This document shows positions 1 to 8,637 of a stretch of 64,000 nucleotides of DNA, piece after piece. The position numbers and the translations under genes were made by a program. Source of the stretch: Sinorhizobium medicae (GTDB taxonomy: Bacteria; Pseudomonadota; Alphaproteobacteria; Rhizobiales; Rhizobiaceae); the NCBI RefSeq assembly GCF_007827695.1, contig NZ_VITA01000014.1, positions 62,001-126,000 on the forward strand. The letters run 5' to 3'. How positions within the stretch are numbered: position 1 is the stretch's first letter; each line of letters begins with the position of its first letter. Under the pieces are notes generated by a model, which had not been told where the DNA came from, did no database searches, and worked only from the letters and a program-made list of their open reading frames with translations.

Positions 1-576
1 TCTGGGCCTCGACAGCATTTGGAAGGTCTGCTTCCCCGTTCGCCAGAATCCGGACGGCGGCCACGCCGATCTTGGTACGGCTCTTCACCTGGATCATGTC
101 CCCCGGAACGTCCCCGCTGAAATCCGGTCCGGTGACAATGTAGACGCCGGGTTCCGCACCCTTGGTTCCGCCGATGTTTCTGACGATCTCGTCGAAGGAA
201 TCCCCGATCTGAACGATATACCAGCGCGGTTGCGAAAGAGAGGGAACGAAGATGACGACCGGCTCGACCGTGAGGTCGAGCGTTGCGTAGGCATCGATGG
301 TCACGTTGTTGGGCGTGACGACGAACCTGTCTTTGGCAGTCTTCAACTCCGAATACTTGCGGAAATCATTGATGAAGGTTCCGCCGACCTCGACGCTCTT
401 CGGAGTGCTTCTGCTGTAGTAGTACAGCGGGAAGCCCCAGAGATAGGCCTGCAGACCTACCGCGTATGCGATCTCCTCCCTGCTCTGGTCGGGTGACATT
501 TTGACGGCTGCTGCGCGTGGGTCGGCGCGACGACGGAGAGCGAAACGGCAAAGGCAACGAGGATTCTTTTTAACAT
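1..576 (-). pseudogene. DUF1254 protein, frameshifted and cut by window edge
   Basis: On the minus strand an ATG at 576 opens a signal peptide (MLKRILVAFAVSLSVVAP, then THAQQPSK). After about 27 codons this frame hits a stop. The DUF1254 body continues one frame away from an ATG at 499 (MSPDQSREEIAYAV, then GLQAYLWGFPLYYYS) and stays open to base 1. Adding one A to the A-run at 499-502 would join signal peptide and body, so this looks like a single-base loss in a homopolymer. DUF1254/DUF1214 proteins are exported and of unestablished function. The C-terminal DUF1214 part lies outside the window. The gene is downstream of a second DUF1254 gene on the same strand. Translation restarting at 499 would give a cytoplasmic product. 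Confidence 0.75.
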
Positions 577-597
577 CCCACTCGACCTTTCAATTGG

Positions 598-1995
598 CTA
601 CCACGATATCGGGAAGGGTCCACGTCTTGTCGAAGAGAGGCTTTTGCGGGCCGTAGAGGCGGAAAGCACTTCGAAGCGGCCCCCGGCTTTCGTGGGTGTC
701 CAGTTCGATTCTTTGCCGGACGGCGCGTCGGGGCCGAAGTATAGATCAACAGTCCCGTCCTCGTTCACCTGAAGCCCCGGCGTCTGCGAGGATTTGCTGG
801 GGCTCGCGACATCGCGGATCAGCGCGTGAGTAGCCCTGTCATAGACCACGGCCGACCAGTACTGCGTGACTGGCACGTTTGCGGGGATGGTGAGCTTGTA
901 CGCCTTTCCTCCGTCGAGGGGCGCCCCATGCTTGTCCTTTGTCGACATCAGGTAGAATTGCCCCGCACCGAGGTGCTTAACCGTGCTGAAAGCCCAATAA
1001 TCTGTGACGCCCCTGGCGTCGATGGCGTAGCTGTCTGGCGACTCGTAGAAGCTGTCGGACACCTCCATCAATTCCGGAGATGCGGGCACGGCCCAGTGCG
1101 TGTCCTTGAAGTACGGAGCGAATGTCGTTTCATAACGGAAGTCGAACCAGGCATGCGCTTCGTCAACGGCGCTTTCAAGCACCTTTCGGGCAGACTCGTC
1201 TGGATTGAACGGCTTTCCCTTCTCGATGCCGATGGTCTTCAGCATGTCGACCATGACTTTGTCCCGAGACAACCATGGTTCGTACTGGACGACCCGGTTG
1301 AGCGACTGGAAAAAGCTGAGGTCATAGCGGATGGTGGAGTCGAACATCTGTCCGAGAACGTCGATGAACTTCGTCTTCGACGGGCTGGCTTCCTGTGCCA
1401 GCGGATAGAGTTTGACCTTCAAGCCGTAATCGACGGCGCGCCTGGCCGCATCTGGCCCACTGCCATTGATCACGGACCGGAGCAGACCGAAGCCCTCATA
1501 GGTCGAAGACGGCAGGACGATAAAGCCTTCGGGAGGCTTCTCCTTGTAGTCGGGCGGCAGGATCAGATACTTCCCGCCTTTACCCTGGTCCACGCCCGCC
1601 GGGCCGACGTCCTCCAGTGCCGCCTGCCACACGTCCATCAGCGTTCCCGTGATCGATCCATCTTCTCCCGCAGGAGGGATTTCGATCACAATCGGTCCGG
1701 CCATCTTCGTGTCCCAGAAAGGCTTGAAGTAGATCGTGTCCGGGTTGGGTGTGAGTGTCTGGTTCCTCCAGTCGAACAGTCCGCCCCAGTAGACGATCTG
1801 GTTGAAATCGCCGCCTTTTTCCTTGAACGCTTGCAGCATCCGGTCGAAGTTCACCACCGGAATGCCCCAGTTGACGGCTTCGACGGCCCGCCTCTCAATG
1901 GTTCGGTTTCGAAGCTCGTCCGTCGTGAAACCAGCTGCAGTGTCGGCCGTCGAAATCGATAGGGCGAGCGCGAGGAAAATCGGCGAGTGCTGCAT
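598..1995 (-). CDS. Exported DUF1254/DUF1214 domain protein, C-terminus frameshifted
   Basis: 465 codons. Residues 1-22 form a signal peptide, DUF1254 covers roughly 35-170 and DUF1214 roughly 330-445. A GAGGAG ribosome binding site precedes the ATG at 1995. After GGRFEVL the frame reads a non-homologous tail to a stop at 598. One extra base near 660-664 would instead read FRLYGPQKPLFDKTWTLPDI and end at TGA 590-592, which is the usual DUF1214 ending. The last 25 or so residues are therefore frameshifted, and whether the product still works is unclear. It lies 14-22 bp upstream of the next DUF1254 gene, so the two were probably one transcript. Family function is not established. Confidence 0.85.
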   Translation of the reverse strand: MQHSPIFLALALSISTADTAAGFTTDELRNRTIERRAVEAVNWGIPVVNFDRMLQAFKEKGGDFNQIVYWGGLFDWRNQTLTPNPDTIYFKPFWDTKMAGPIVIEIPPAGEDGSITGTLMDVWQAALEDVGPAGVDQGKGGKYLILPPDYKEKPPEGFIVLPSSTYEGFGLLRSVINGSGPDAARRAVDYGLKVKLYPLAQEASPSKTKFIDVLGQMFDSTIRYDLSFFQSLNRVVQYEPWLSRDKVMVDMLKTIGIEKGKPFNPDESARKVLESAVDEAHAWFDFRYETTFAPYFKDTHWAVPASPELMEVSDSFYESPDSYAIDARGVTDYWAFSTVKHLGAGQFYLMSTKDKHGAPLDGGKAYKLTIPANVPVTQYWSAVVYDRATHALIRDVASPSKSSQTPGLQVNEDGTVDLYFGPDAPSGKESNWTPTKAGGRFEVLSASTARKSLSSTRRGPFPISW

Positions 1996-2395
1996 GCGAG
2001 GCTCCTCTGCGTTTGTTGACGAGGATGCTGCAAGGCCTGCGTGTCGACAAGTGCCTAAAAGTAAAGGTGACAGTCACCTCGTCGTTGCCTTATCTGCGAC
2101 CAGTCGCCCTCGACCCCAAGCTGGAGCCCGACACTACGCAGTCGCGCCGGAGAATGGCCCAGAAGGCTTGGTTCGAGACTTGCGATGACCTTCCTGTTCC
2201 CCAATAGCAAAGCCGCCGCACCTCTCGTTGTAAATTAACGCGCCTGCTACCGTAGGCACTTTCCTGAAGATCTCGGCGCTCAATCTTCTCGCCAGAGTTA
2301 CGTAGCCGCCGGAACACGATTGGCGCAATCATGTCTCAACCACCGGTTCATGGAACGATAATGGAGAGTCCGCTGGGTCACCGCTCGGAACCGCC
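1996..2395. other. Intergenic stretch, no supported gene
   Basis: About 400 bases upstream of the leftward DUF1254 gene. I find no protein frame with family resemblance on either strand. It contains a 15-bp palindrome at 2065-2079 and should hold the promoter of the leftward gene. Confidence 0.4.
2065..2079. promoter_or_regulatory. 15-bp palindrome, possible operator
   Basis: AGGTGACAGTCACCT is a perfect 7-bp inverted repeat around a central A, about 70 bases upstream of the leftward DUF1254 start. Position and symmetry fit a dimeric repressor site. No regulator can be assigned. Confidence 0.35.
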
Positions 2396-2672
2396 GGTCG
2401 ATGCCTTCTGATCGCTGACGTTGTACAACGCCTCTGACAAGATGCTCGTTGAGAACCTGATCCAGCACTACAAGGTTGGAACGGATACACAAGGGCTGAA
2501 GAAGGGACCGGATGGATGGCTTACGATTGCCATCCAGAACGCGCAGCCGTCAGACGAAAACCTAAAACTGGCTGCCCGCCCCGAAAGGAGATTTCTACCT
2601 GTTCCTGCGCCTGTATCAGCCGAGCGACGCGATTTTGAGCGGGACCTAACCGTTGCGGCAGGTCACCCCGGA
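2396..2672 (+). pseudogene. DUF1214 C-terminal fragment
   Basis: The stretch reads PVDAF, a stop, then SLTLYNASDKMLVENLIQHY, TQGLKKGPDGWLTIAIQNAQ and, after a frame change, GDFYLFLRLYQPSDAILSGT before a stop. This is the order of the C-terminal DUF1214 core. A Trp codon at the start of the core (PVDAFWS expected) has become TGA, a frameshift follows near 2580, and a stop truncates the end. No N-terminal DUF1254 part is present, so it is a decayed remnant of a further family member. Confidence 0.7.
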
Positions 2673-2723
2673 ATAGTAGCCAACTGCACTCTGTATGCAA
2701 CGCCACACGGCGGAGGACGAAAG

Positions 2724-4179
2724 ATGCATCTCATTCGAAAGGTGGCTTCGACCACCGCCTAGCTTGCTACCCTGGCCGTTTCGCCGATCGTTTCGGCGCA
2801 GGACGGCACGGAAACTCTTGGACGCCACCCGCCTGCAGGTGCGACCGCCTCGGTCAAGGACTTCGACTACCCGATGATACCAGAGGGCGTTTGAAAGCGG
2901 TCCTCTGGAATATGCCTGCAATAGCGATCCACAGTTTCCGACGGGCGGCGTTTGATAATCTCGGCGTAAAGGACAACGACATCATAGCCTATTCCGGCAC
3001 GGGAACGCCGAAGCTGGAAGCGATCACTGCCAATAGCACGACACCTTACATCACGGCCTTCACGGACCTTCGCAAAGGCCCGGTCGTGCTGGAAATCCCA
3101 GCCGCCAGCGATGAGGGCAGCGTCTATGGTCAGGTGGTGGATGCGTGGCAGTCTACCATCGCCGATGTTGGCCCATCGACTGGACGGAGGCAAGGGAGGC
3201 AAGTTGCTGTTTACGCCTCCCGGCTATGAAGTGACGATACCTGCTGGATATAATCCCGGTCGCCTCACCGAACTACCGCATCGCCTTTGCCTTTCGCTCG
3301 GCAAGAGCGTAGCGGATGCCTATGCCTATGCCTACGCCAAGAAGCTGCGAATGTACTCCCTGTCCGAGGCCGACAGCCCGCCCAAGCAGCGCTTCGTCGA
3401 TCCGATCAATGACCGATATCCGACGCTGCCCTTCTATGACGAGCGTCATTTCGAAGACATGGCTGACATCATGAGCGTCGAGCCGGTCAAAGAACAGGAC
3501 AAGGTCATGATGGGCATGCTGCAGTCGCTTGGCATCGAGCCCGGCAAGCCATTTGCGCCGGATGAGAAGACGAAGAAGGTCATGCGGCAAACGGCTATCG
3601 ATGCGTGGTTCTATTTGCAGGAGTGGTTCGACAATATCCCGAAAGACCGCCTCTATTGGCCGGACCGCCACTACGCCTCGCTGCTCACGACCGACGCCAA
3701 CCTCGCTTCACTTTTTACCTACGACGACCACATCGATCTGATTGCTCCGGCCGCAGAATATTTCTGGTGCACCTACATGCCCGAAGAACTGACGGATAGC
3801 CCTGCAACCCAGTATCTGATGGCGATGGCTGACAAGGACGGCAAGTCACCGAAGCCGGGAAACTCTACAAGCTCGACGTTCCGGCGGAAATGCCCGTCAA
3901 GCAATTCTGGGCTCTGACGGTCTATCCCCGCGCCACTATGTCTTTCATCTACCATGACAGCAATCGCACGACGCTTTCGTCGTATGATGACGACAACATG
4001 AAGAAGAACGCCGATGGCGGTGTGACGATCTATGTCGGTCCGAAAGCGCCCGTCGGCCTGGAATCGAATTGGTTACCGACGGCAGGTAAACGACCGCTTC
4101 CCGCGATGCGCTTTACGGCGGAACGGATGCTTTGAACGACAAAACGTCCAAGGTGCCTGATTTTGAGCTGGCGGATTAA
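2724..4179 (+). pseudogene. DUF1254/DUF1214 protein, multiply frameshifted
   Basis: The signal peptide opens at ATG 2724 (MHLIRKVASTTA) but is cut by TAG. The family body is spread over three frames: RAFEAVLWNMPAIAIHSFRR near 2890, then AFDNLGVKDNDI, then KGGKLLFTPPGYEV after a frame change near 3175, then LYKLDVPAEMPVKQFW after one near 3850. The end, RFYGGTDALNDK to a TAA at 4177-4179, needs one more T at about 4113. At least five lesions in a full-length gene make this a pseudogene. Several lesions are single-base losses in short homopolymers. It sits in a tandem family cluster with three relatives in 4.2 kb. Confidence 0.85.
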
Positions 4180-4282
4180 CAGAGGGGTAGTCTGTCTGTC
4201 CGCTCCTCGAAACGTAGTTGGATACTCGATGTCGATCCTGGGTCTGGCGTGATGGCCGCCTACCGGCACCGCCCTGGAGTGG

Positions 4283-4307
4283 GTGTCCACTAGGTGCTAG
4301 TGGACAC
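4283..4307. repeat. Perfect 11-bp inverted repeat
   Basis: GTGTCCACTAG, loop GTG, then CTAGTGGACAC: a perfect 11-bp stem with a 3-base loop. There is no T-run, so it is not a classical terminator. It lies about 100 bases after the DUF1254 pseudogene and 190 bases before the HTH/Fic pair, and could be an operator, a transcript hairpin or a mobile-element end. Confidence 0.6.
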
Positions 4308-4385
4308 TATGGCGGCAACTGATGTCGTGAATGAGTGAGCCGCGTGGACCCGTCGTTATTTTTCAGCTGAACTTAACGTTGCGAT

Positions 4386-4495
4386 CAGTCCACAGGCTGA
4401 TACTGCACCCCAGTAATCAGCTTGCAACCTGAAATCGGTATTCAGCCTACGGACTGATATTGTGGCGCTGAAAATCAAGCTACAGTCTGAGAGTT
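4386..4495. promoter_or_regulatory. Operator-like repeats upstream of the HTH/Fic pair
   Basis: Three related direct motifs lie just upstream of the start at 4498: ACAGGCTGATACTG (4392-4405), ACGGACTGATATTG (4449-4462) and ACAGTCTGAGAGTT (4482-4495). Inverted versions intervene (CAGTAATCAGCTTG near 4411 and TATTCAGCC near 4440), giving imperfect palindromes around CTGATA/TATCAG. Antitoxin-like HTH proteins usually bind such arrays to control their own operon. That this array is bound by the 4498 product is inferred. Confidence 0.5.
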
Positions 4496-4497
4496 CT

Positions 4498-4954
4498 ATG
4501 AAGAGCGATACTCACAAGAGAGCCCGCCTGCGCCTCGACGAGAGGCTTCAGGCGCTACAGCCCTCTGACCGGTTCAGGGCGCCCCCGCAGGGATGGGTAC
4601 GCGCTCTGCGCGACGCTCTCGGCATGACGCGCAGCTCGGCTCGCGCATTGGCGTTCGGCCCCAAACTATCGAAGCGATTGAGAAGTCAGAAGCAGCAGGG
4701 ACGATCCAGCTCAATACGCTGCGCCGCGCCGCCGAGGCTCTCGATTGCACGCTTGTCTATGCCCTCGTTCCAAACAGCTCGCTTCAAGCTGTCGTTGAGG
4801 CTCGGGCACGCAAGATCGCGATACGCGAGCTGCAGCGCGTTGCGCACACGATGCGGTTGGAACTCAAGGGACGGAGAATGCAGACTTCGAAGCTCGCGTC
4901 CAAGCCTACATTCGCGACAAGCTCTCTGAACGCGATCTCTGGAACGAAACATGA
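4498..4954 (+). pseudogene. Mobile mystery protein A-like HTH regulator, frameshifted
   Basis: The protein starts MKSDTHKRARLRLDERLQAL and runs through PPQGWVRALRDALGMT. It continues in another frame as AQLGSRIGVRPQTIEAIEKS and LNTLRRAAEALDCTLVYALV, an XRE-type helix-turn-helix. It then shifts again to TENADFEARVQAYIRDKLSE and ends DLWNET with TGA at 4952-4954. Breaks lie near 4627-4635 and 4863. The order matches mobile mystery protein A, the putative antitoxin partner of the Fic-domain protein B. The stop overlaps the next start as ATGA, showing the original translational coupling. Two frameshifts should abolish function. Confidence 0.75.
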
Positions 4955-5545
4955 CGGATCTCTTCCAAGAGCCTGATGACGCAACGCCGCGTGAGCCGCA
5001 CGAGCGAGAGGGCCTGCTACAAACCTGGATCACCCACCGCAGCGACCTCAACGAGGCCGAGCAGGAAAACATCGTCGAGGGTGCGGCCTGGGCGCGCGGC
5101 CGCCGGCGTTTGCCCCTTGAGCAGATGCTCACTGAAGACTTCATGCGGTCACTGCATAAGCGAATGTTTGGCGACGTTTGGCGATGGGCCGGTTCGTTCC
5201 GGACGACGGAGCACAACATTGGAGGTCAGGCCTATCGCATCGGAATGGAGCTCACGAGTCTATTGGGCGACACCCGCTATTGGATCGAGCATGAAACTTT
5301 TCCGCCGGAGGAGATCGCGATCCGGTTCCACCATCGGCTGGTCGCTATTCACCCATTTCCGAATGGAAACGGTCGTCATGCGCGACTGGCGGCTTATCTT
5401 GTGATTCAGGGCCTTGGGGGAGCCTTTCAGTTGGGGCGGCGGTAGTCTAGCCGACGTGGGTCAACAGCGCGCACGTTACGTCGCAGCACTACGCGCAGCG
5501 GACAATCATGACATCGGGCCGCTGCTGGAATTCGCGCGCAATTAA
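4951..5545 (+). pseudogene. Mobile mystery protein B-like Fic-domain protein, frameshifted near its end
   Basis: Frame opens at ATG 4951 (MTDLFQEPDDATPREPHERE). The Fic signature HPFPNGNGRHAR is at residues 134-145. Fic AMP-transferases usually have Asp or Glu where this protein has Asn (residue 138), so classical AMPylation is doubtful even in an intact relative. After LGGA the frame is lost near 5425. Restoring two C residues in GCCTTTC gives PFSWGGGSLADVGQQRARYV and an end at TAA 5543-5545. The pair A/B is typical of mobile regions and resembles a toxin-antitoxin unit. Here both halves are broken, so it is a relic. Confidence 0.78.
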
Positions 5546-5630
5546 GTGCTGTTTCGCTGCGTCACGTAATTACCAATAGAACAGGTAGACTGCGCACATG
5601 CTCGATGAGCTGCTCAAGTAGCTTTAAAGA

Positions 5631-6275
5631 TGTCGGGTTGCAAATTCCGAGGCATTCCGCCCCCTGATTCCGAATGATGCCGCCCCCTGCTTGGGCTGTT
5701 CGTCGGGGTCCTGCTGGTGAGACGTTCGTCCTTTCAGTTGCGCTGAGAGGAAGGAACGCGATGCCAGCGGAGAGACTAAGATGCGGCGTGTCCGCGAGAT
5801 TCTGAGATACAGATTTGAAGATAAGCTTGGTCACAAGTCGATTGCGCTGCGGGTCGGTGCGGCTCCCTCGAGGGTGCGTGAGACACTGCGCCGTGTTGAG
5901 ATCGCAGGCCTGTCCTGGCCGCTTGGGGAGGATGCTGGAAGCGGCTTTGTACAAGGCCGCGGGAACGAAGACAGGGCACCGCCGCAGCGCTGAGCTGGAT
6001 TGGGCCCATGTTCATCGCGAGCTCAAACGCAAGCATGTGACGTTGCAGATACTTGAGACGAATATATCGGCCTTCATCCTGACGGGTATCGCTATAGCCG
6101 CTACTGCGATCATTATCGTGGCTGGGCCCTGAAGCTGCCGGTGACGATGCGCCAAGACCATGCGGCCGGCGAAAAGCTCTTTGTCGACCATGCCGGCGAC
6201 ACGGTCTCGGTAGTCATCGATCGACTATCGGGGAAAACGCGGCAAGCCCATCTGTTCGTTGCTGTGCTCGGGGCA
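5631..6275 (+). mobile_element. istA: Truncated IS21-family element (left end plus istA fragment)
   Basis: The likely left end starts TGTCGGGTTGCAAATTCCGA at 5631, followed by repeated ATTCCG and GCCGCCCCCTG blocks. IstA begins at about 5781 (MRRVREILRYRFEDKLGHKS), continues in a second frame as AAGTKTGHRRSAELDWAHVH and RELKRKHVTLQIL, and after another shift as DGYRYSRYCDHYRGWALKLP, AAGEKLFVDHAGDTVSVVID and KTRQAHLFVAVLGA. The HTH and start of the DDE catalytic domain are present. The rest of istA, all of istB and the right end are missing. The break at about 6270-6280 joins directly to a cyclase fragment. Confidence 0.8.
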
Positions 6276-6600
6276 GCCAAGCGCGCACTGGCTTCGCAAA
6301 GCCCTTGATATGATGTGAGCCAAGGTCGGCAAGGTCGAACAGGCCACTGACGAGTTGCCGTGTACTCCGGCTGATCACCACACCATTCGGCGTGGCGAGC
6401 GATTGCAGCCGTGCTGCCAGATGCGGTGTTTGACCGACGACGGACCTCTCTTGCGCCTCCCCGACTCCGATAAGCTTCCCGACCACCACGCCACCGGTTG
6501 CGATACCGACACGGATCGCCAGCGACAGGTCGTGCTTCGGCCTAAGGCTGTGAATAGCCTCCACCGCTGCGAGGGGTGCTCGGGAACGATCAGAACAGTC
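6276..6600 (-). pseudogene. Class III adenylate/guanylate cyclase catalytic-domain fragment
   Basis: On the minus strand the frame reads EAIHSLRPKHDLSLAIRVGI, ATGGVVVGKLIGVGEAQERS, VVGQTPHLAARLQSLATPNG and KGFAKPVRAWLPRAQ. This is the C-terminal half of a class III cyclase domain (GI.TG.VV.G.iG motif, then the region before the usual AAA ATPase). The N-terminal metal-binding part and everything after KGFAKPVRAW are missing. The latter is replaced by the IS21 remnant. No start codon belongs to it. Confidence 0.7.
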
Positions 6601-6608
6601 CAGGACCT

Positions 6609-6623
6609 TATTGTCCTTTGGGG
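6609..6623 (-). promoter_or_regulatory. AGGACAATA motif, copy A
   Basis: The minus strand reads CCCCAAAGGACAATA, about 115 bases upstream of the histidine kinase gene. It shares the core CCNNAGGACAATA with copies at 9284-9303, 10204-10223 and 12195-12209. Proposed as a binding site of the nearby response regulator (inference). Confidence 0.45.
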
Positions 6624-6738
6624 CAGAATGGGAGCTTCGGCGAGGGAGCGGCTATCCGCTCGGTTTTGGTGCAATACAGAGTGTGCGCCACGCTAATGAC
6701 ACTGCAGGGTTGATCTGTTAGGTTAACGTAACTTCCCG

Positions 6739-8631
6739 ATGCAAAGGACGCGCAGTATGGTTCGAGCCTGCAGGGTTCCACCACGCCAGACTGTCATCGG
6801 ATTTTTGTGTCTTCTGTTCGTCTTGATCATTCCGACAGTGGAAACCTGCTCGGCGGAAATCATCGGCCGGGTTCCGCGCGTCCTCATTCTCTATCCCTAT
6901 GACGAGAGGCTTCCCGCGACGACCTTCGCAGGCGAGACAGCACGGGCACGGCTGCTAGAGTCGACCGAAGGCCTGGTCGACCTGTTCTCGGAGTTTCTCG
7001 ACCTTTCGAGATTTCCCGAGAAAGTTCACATCGACCGAATGGCGCGGTATCTCGGCGAGAAATACCAAGAACGACGTCCGGATGTGGTGATTGCGATCGG
7101 TGAGGAGGCAACGAGCTTCATCATCAAGTACCGCAACGCGATCGCTCCCGAAGCGAAGATCGTGTTCTCTGGTTTTAGCGGCGCCGACGCCGCCAAGATG
7201 AAGCTGCCAGACGACGTATTTGGAGCCTTCAGCGACTATGACATCGCGAAGACGCTCGCCATGGCGCGCCGACTCCAGCCGGACGCCCGCGAACTGTTCA
7301 TCATCGGGGGGTCCGCACCCTTCGATCGTTCCTGGATCGCGACGGCGCGCAAGGATCTTGCCGGCGCCGCGGGCGGTCTTAAACTGACTTACTTCGAGGA
7401 TCTCACGATCGATGAATTCGTGGATCGCGCCTCTCGTGTGCCGGCGGGAAGTATCATTCTGGTGCTGACCATTCTCAGTGATCGCAGCGGCCGAAACTTC
7501 ATTCCGCGGGACGCGCTTGAACGGATAGCCGGCAAGGCCAACGCTCCCGTGTATGGGCCCTATGCCACTTACATCGGCCACGGCGCAGTCGGCGGCAACA
7601 CGGTCACCTTCGAGTCGATGGGAGCGGCTGTAGCCGAACTGGCCGTCGCCGCGATTGCCGGAAAGCCGATTGCGAGTGTCAAGGTACCGCAAACCTATGT
7701 GGCCGATGCGAGACAGCTGAAACGCTGGGGGTTGCCGGAGAGCGCTCTCCCATCCGGTACGGTCCAGAGCTTTAAAGAGAAAAGCCTTTGGGAACAATAC
7801 TGGCCAGCGATCGTCGGTATTGTCGCCGCGCTTGCGCTTCAGGCCGTGATCATCACAGGTCTTCTGGTGGAGCGGCATCGTCGGCGGGGCGCGGAGCAGG
7901 AATCGCGTCTCCGCCTCCTCGAATTAGTGCATCTCAACCAGTCGGCAACGGCGGGAGCCCTATCGGCATCGATCGCTCATGAACTGAGCCAACCGCTCGG
8001 CGCAATCCGCAGCAATGTCGAAACCGCTCAAGCCCTGCTTTGGAACATGAATCCGAATATCGATCTCGTCCAGCAAATTCTCGCCGATATCCGCGACGAC
8101 GATCAGCGTGCCAGCGATATTATTGTTCGGCTGAGAGGACTGCTGAAGAAACGAAGTGAGATCGACTGGCAGGAGTTCGACCTCAATGACGTGATCAGCA
8201 GTGCCATTCAGATTCTTCACGCCGAGGCCGAACAAAAACGCGTCGTGGTCAGTTCAAAACAGCCGGCCCGGAAGCTGCCGGTGCGGGCCGACAAGGTGCA
8301 TCTCCAGCAGGTCATTCTCAATCTCGCCACCAATGCGATCGACGCCATGGTCGATGCGGCCACGACGCACCGAGAGCTTGTCTTCCAGACCGCACTGATG
8401 GAGGAATCCAAGGTGGTGCTGTCTATTTCGGACACCGGTCGCGGCATCCCCAGGGATCAGCTCGACAGCGTTTTCAATGCGTTTTACACGACCAAGCCGG
8501 CGGGCACTGGGCTTGGACTTTCCATCGCCCGCGCGATAATTGAAACCTATGGCGGCAAGATATGGGCAGACAATCGCGCTGAAGGCGGCGCTGTTTTTCG
8601 CTTCGTCCTGCCCCTTGCCCAGCATGGATGA
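6739..8631 (+). CDS. Sensor histidine kinase with periplasmic binding-protein-like sensor
   Basis: 630 codons. An N-terminal signal/anchor (about 20-38) is followed by a periplasmic domain (about 45-345) that resembles ABC-type substrate-binding proteins (RVLILYPYDERLP, VVIAIGEEATSFI, GSIILVLTIL). A transmembrane segment near 353-378 and a HisKA domain follow, with SIAHELSQPLGAI carrying the phospho-His. The HATPase has N box NLATNAIDAM, DTGRGIP and GTGLGLSIARA. It ends 6 bases before the response regulator gene, so the two are one operon. An AAAGGA sequence at 6743-6748 suggests that ATG 6757 may be the true start. The ligand is unknown. The binding fold suggests direct sensing of a small solute. 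Confidence 0.9.
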   Translation: MQRTRSMVRACRVPPRQTVIGFLCLLFVLIIPTVETCSAEIIGRVPRVLILYPYDERLPATTFAGETARARLLESTEGLVDLFSEFLDLSRFPEKVHIDRMARYLGEKYQERRPDVVIAIGEEATSFIIKYRNAIAPEAKIVFSGFSGADAAKMKLPDDVFGAFSDYDIAKTLAMARRLQPDARELFIIGGSAPFDRSWIATARKDLAGAAGGLKLTYFEDLTIDEFVDRASRVPAGSIILVLTILSDRSGRNFIPRDALERIAGKANAPVYGPYATYIGHGAVGGNTVTFESMGAAVAELAVAAIAGKPIASVKVPQTYVADARQLKRWGLPESALPSGTVQSFKEKSLWEQYWPAIVGIVAALALQAVIITGLLVERHRRRGAEQESRLRLLELVHLNQSATAGALSASIAHELSQPLGAIRSNVETAQALLWNMNPNIDLVQQILADIRDDDQRASDIIVRLRGLLKKRSEIDWQEFDLNDVISSAIQILHAEAEQKRVVVSSKQPARKLPVRADKVHLQQVILNLATNAIDAMVDAATTHRELVFQTALMEESKVVLSISDTGRGIPRDQLDSVFNAFYTTKPAGTGLGLSIARAIIETYGGKIWADNRAEGGAVFRFVLPLAQHG

Positions 8632-8637
8632 ACCGCA

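Noticed and set aside
826-1962. Long plus-strand open frame (378 codons) opposite the DUF1254 gene
   Set aside because: It is the antisense of a recognisable exported protein family, has antisense-like composition and no ribosome binding site.
4451-4495. Attachment or integration site near the HTH/Fic relic
   Set aside because: No tRNA gene, integrase or flanking direct repeats are visible. The repeats fit an operator array better.
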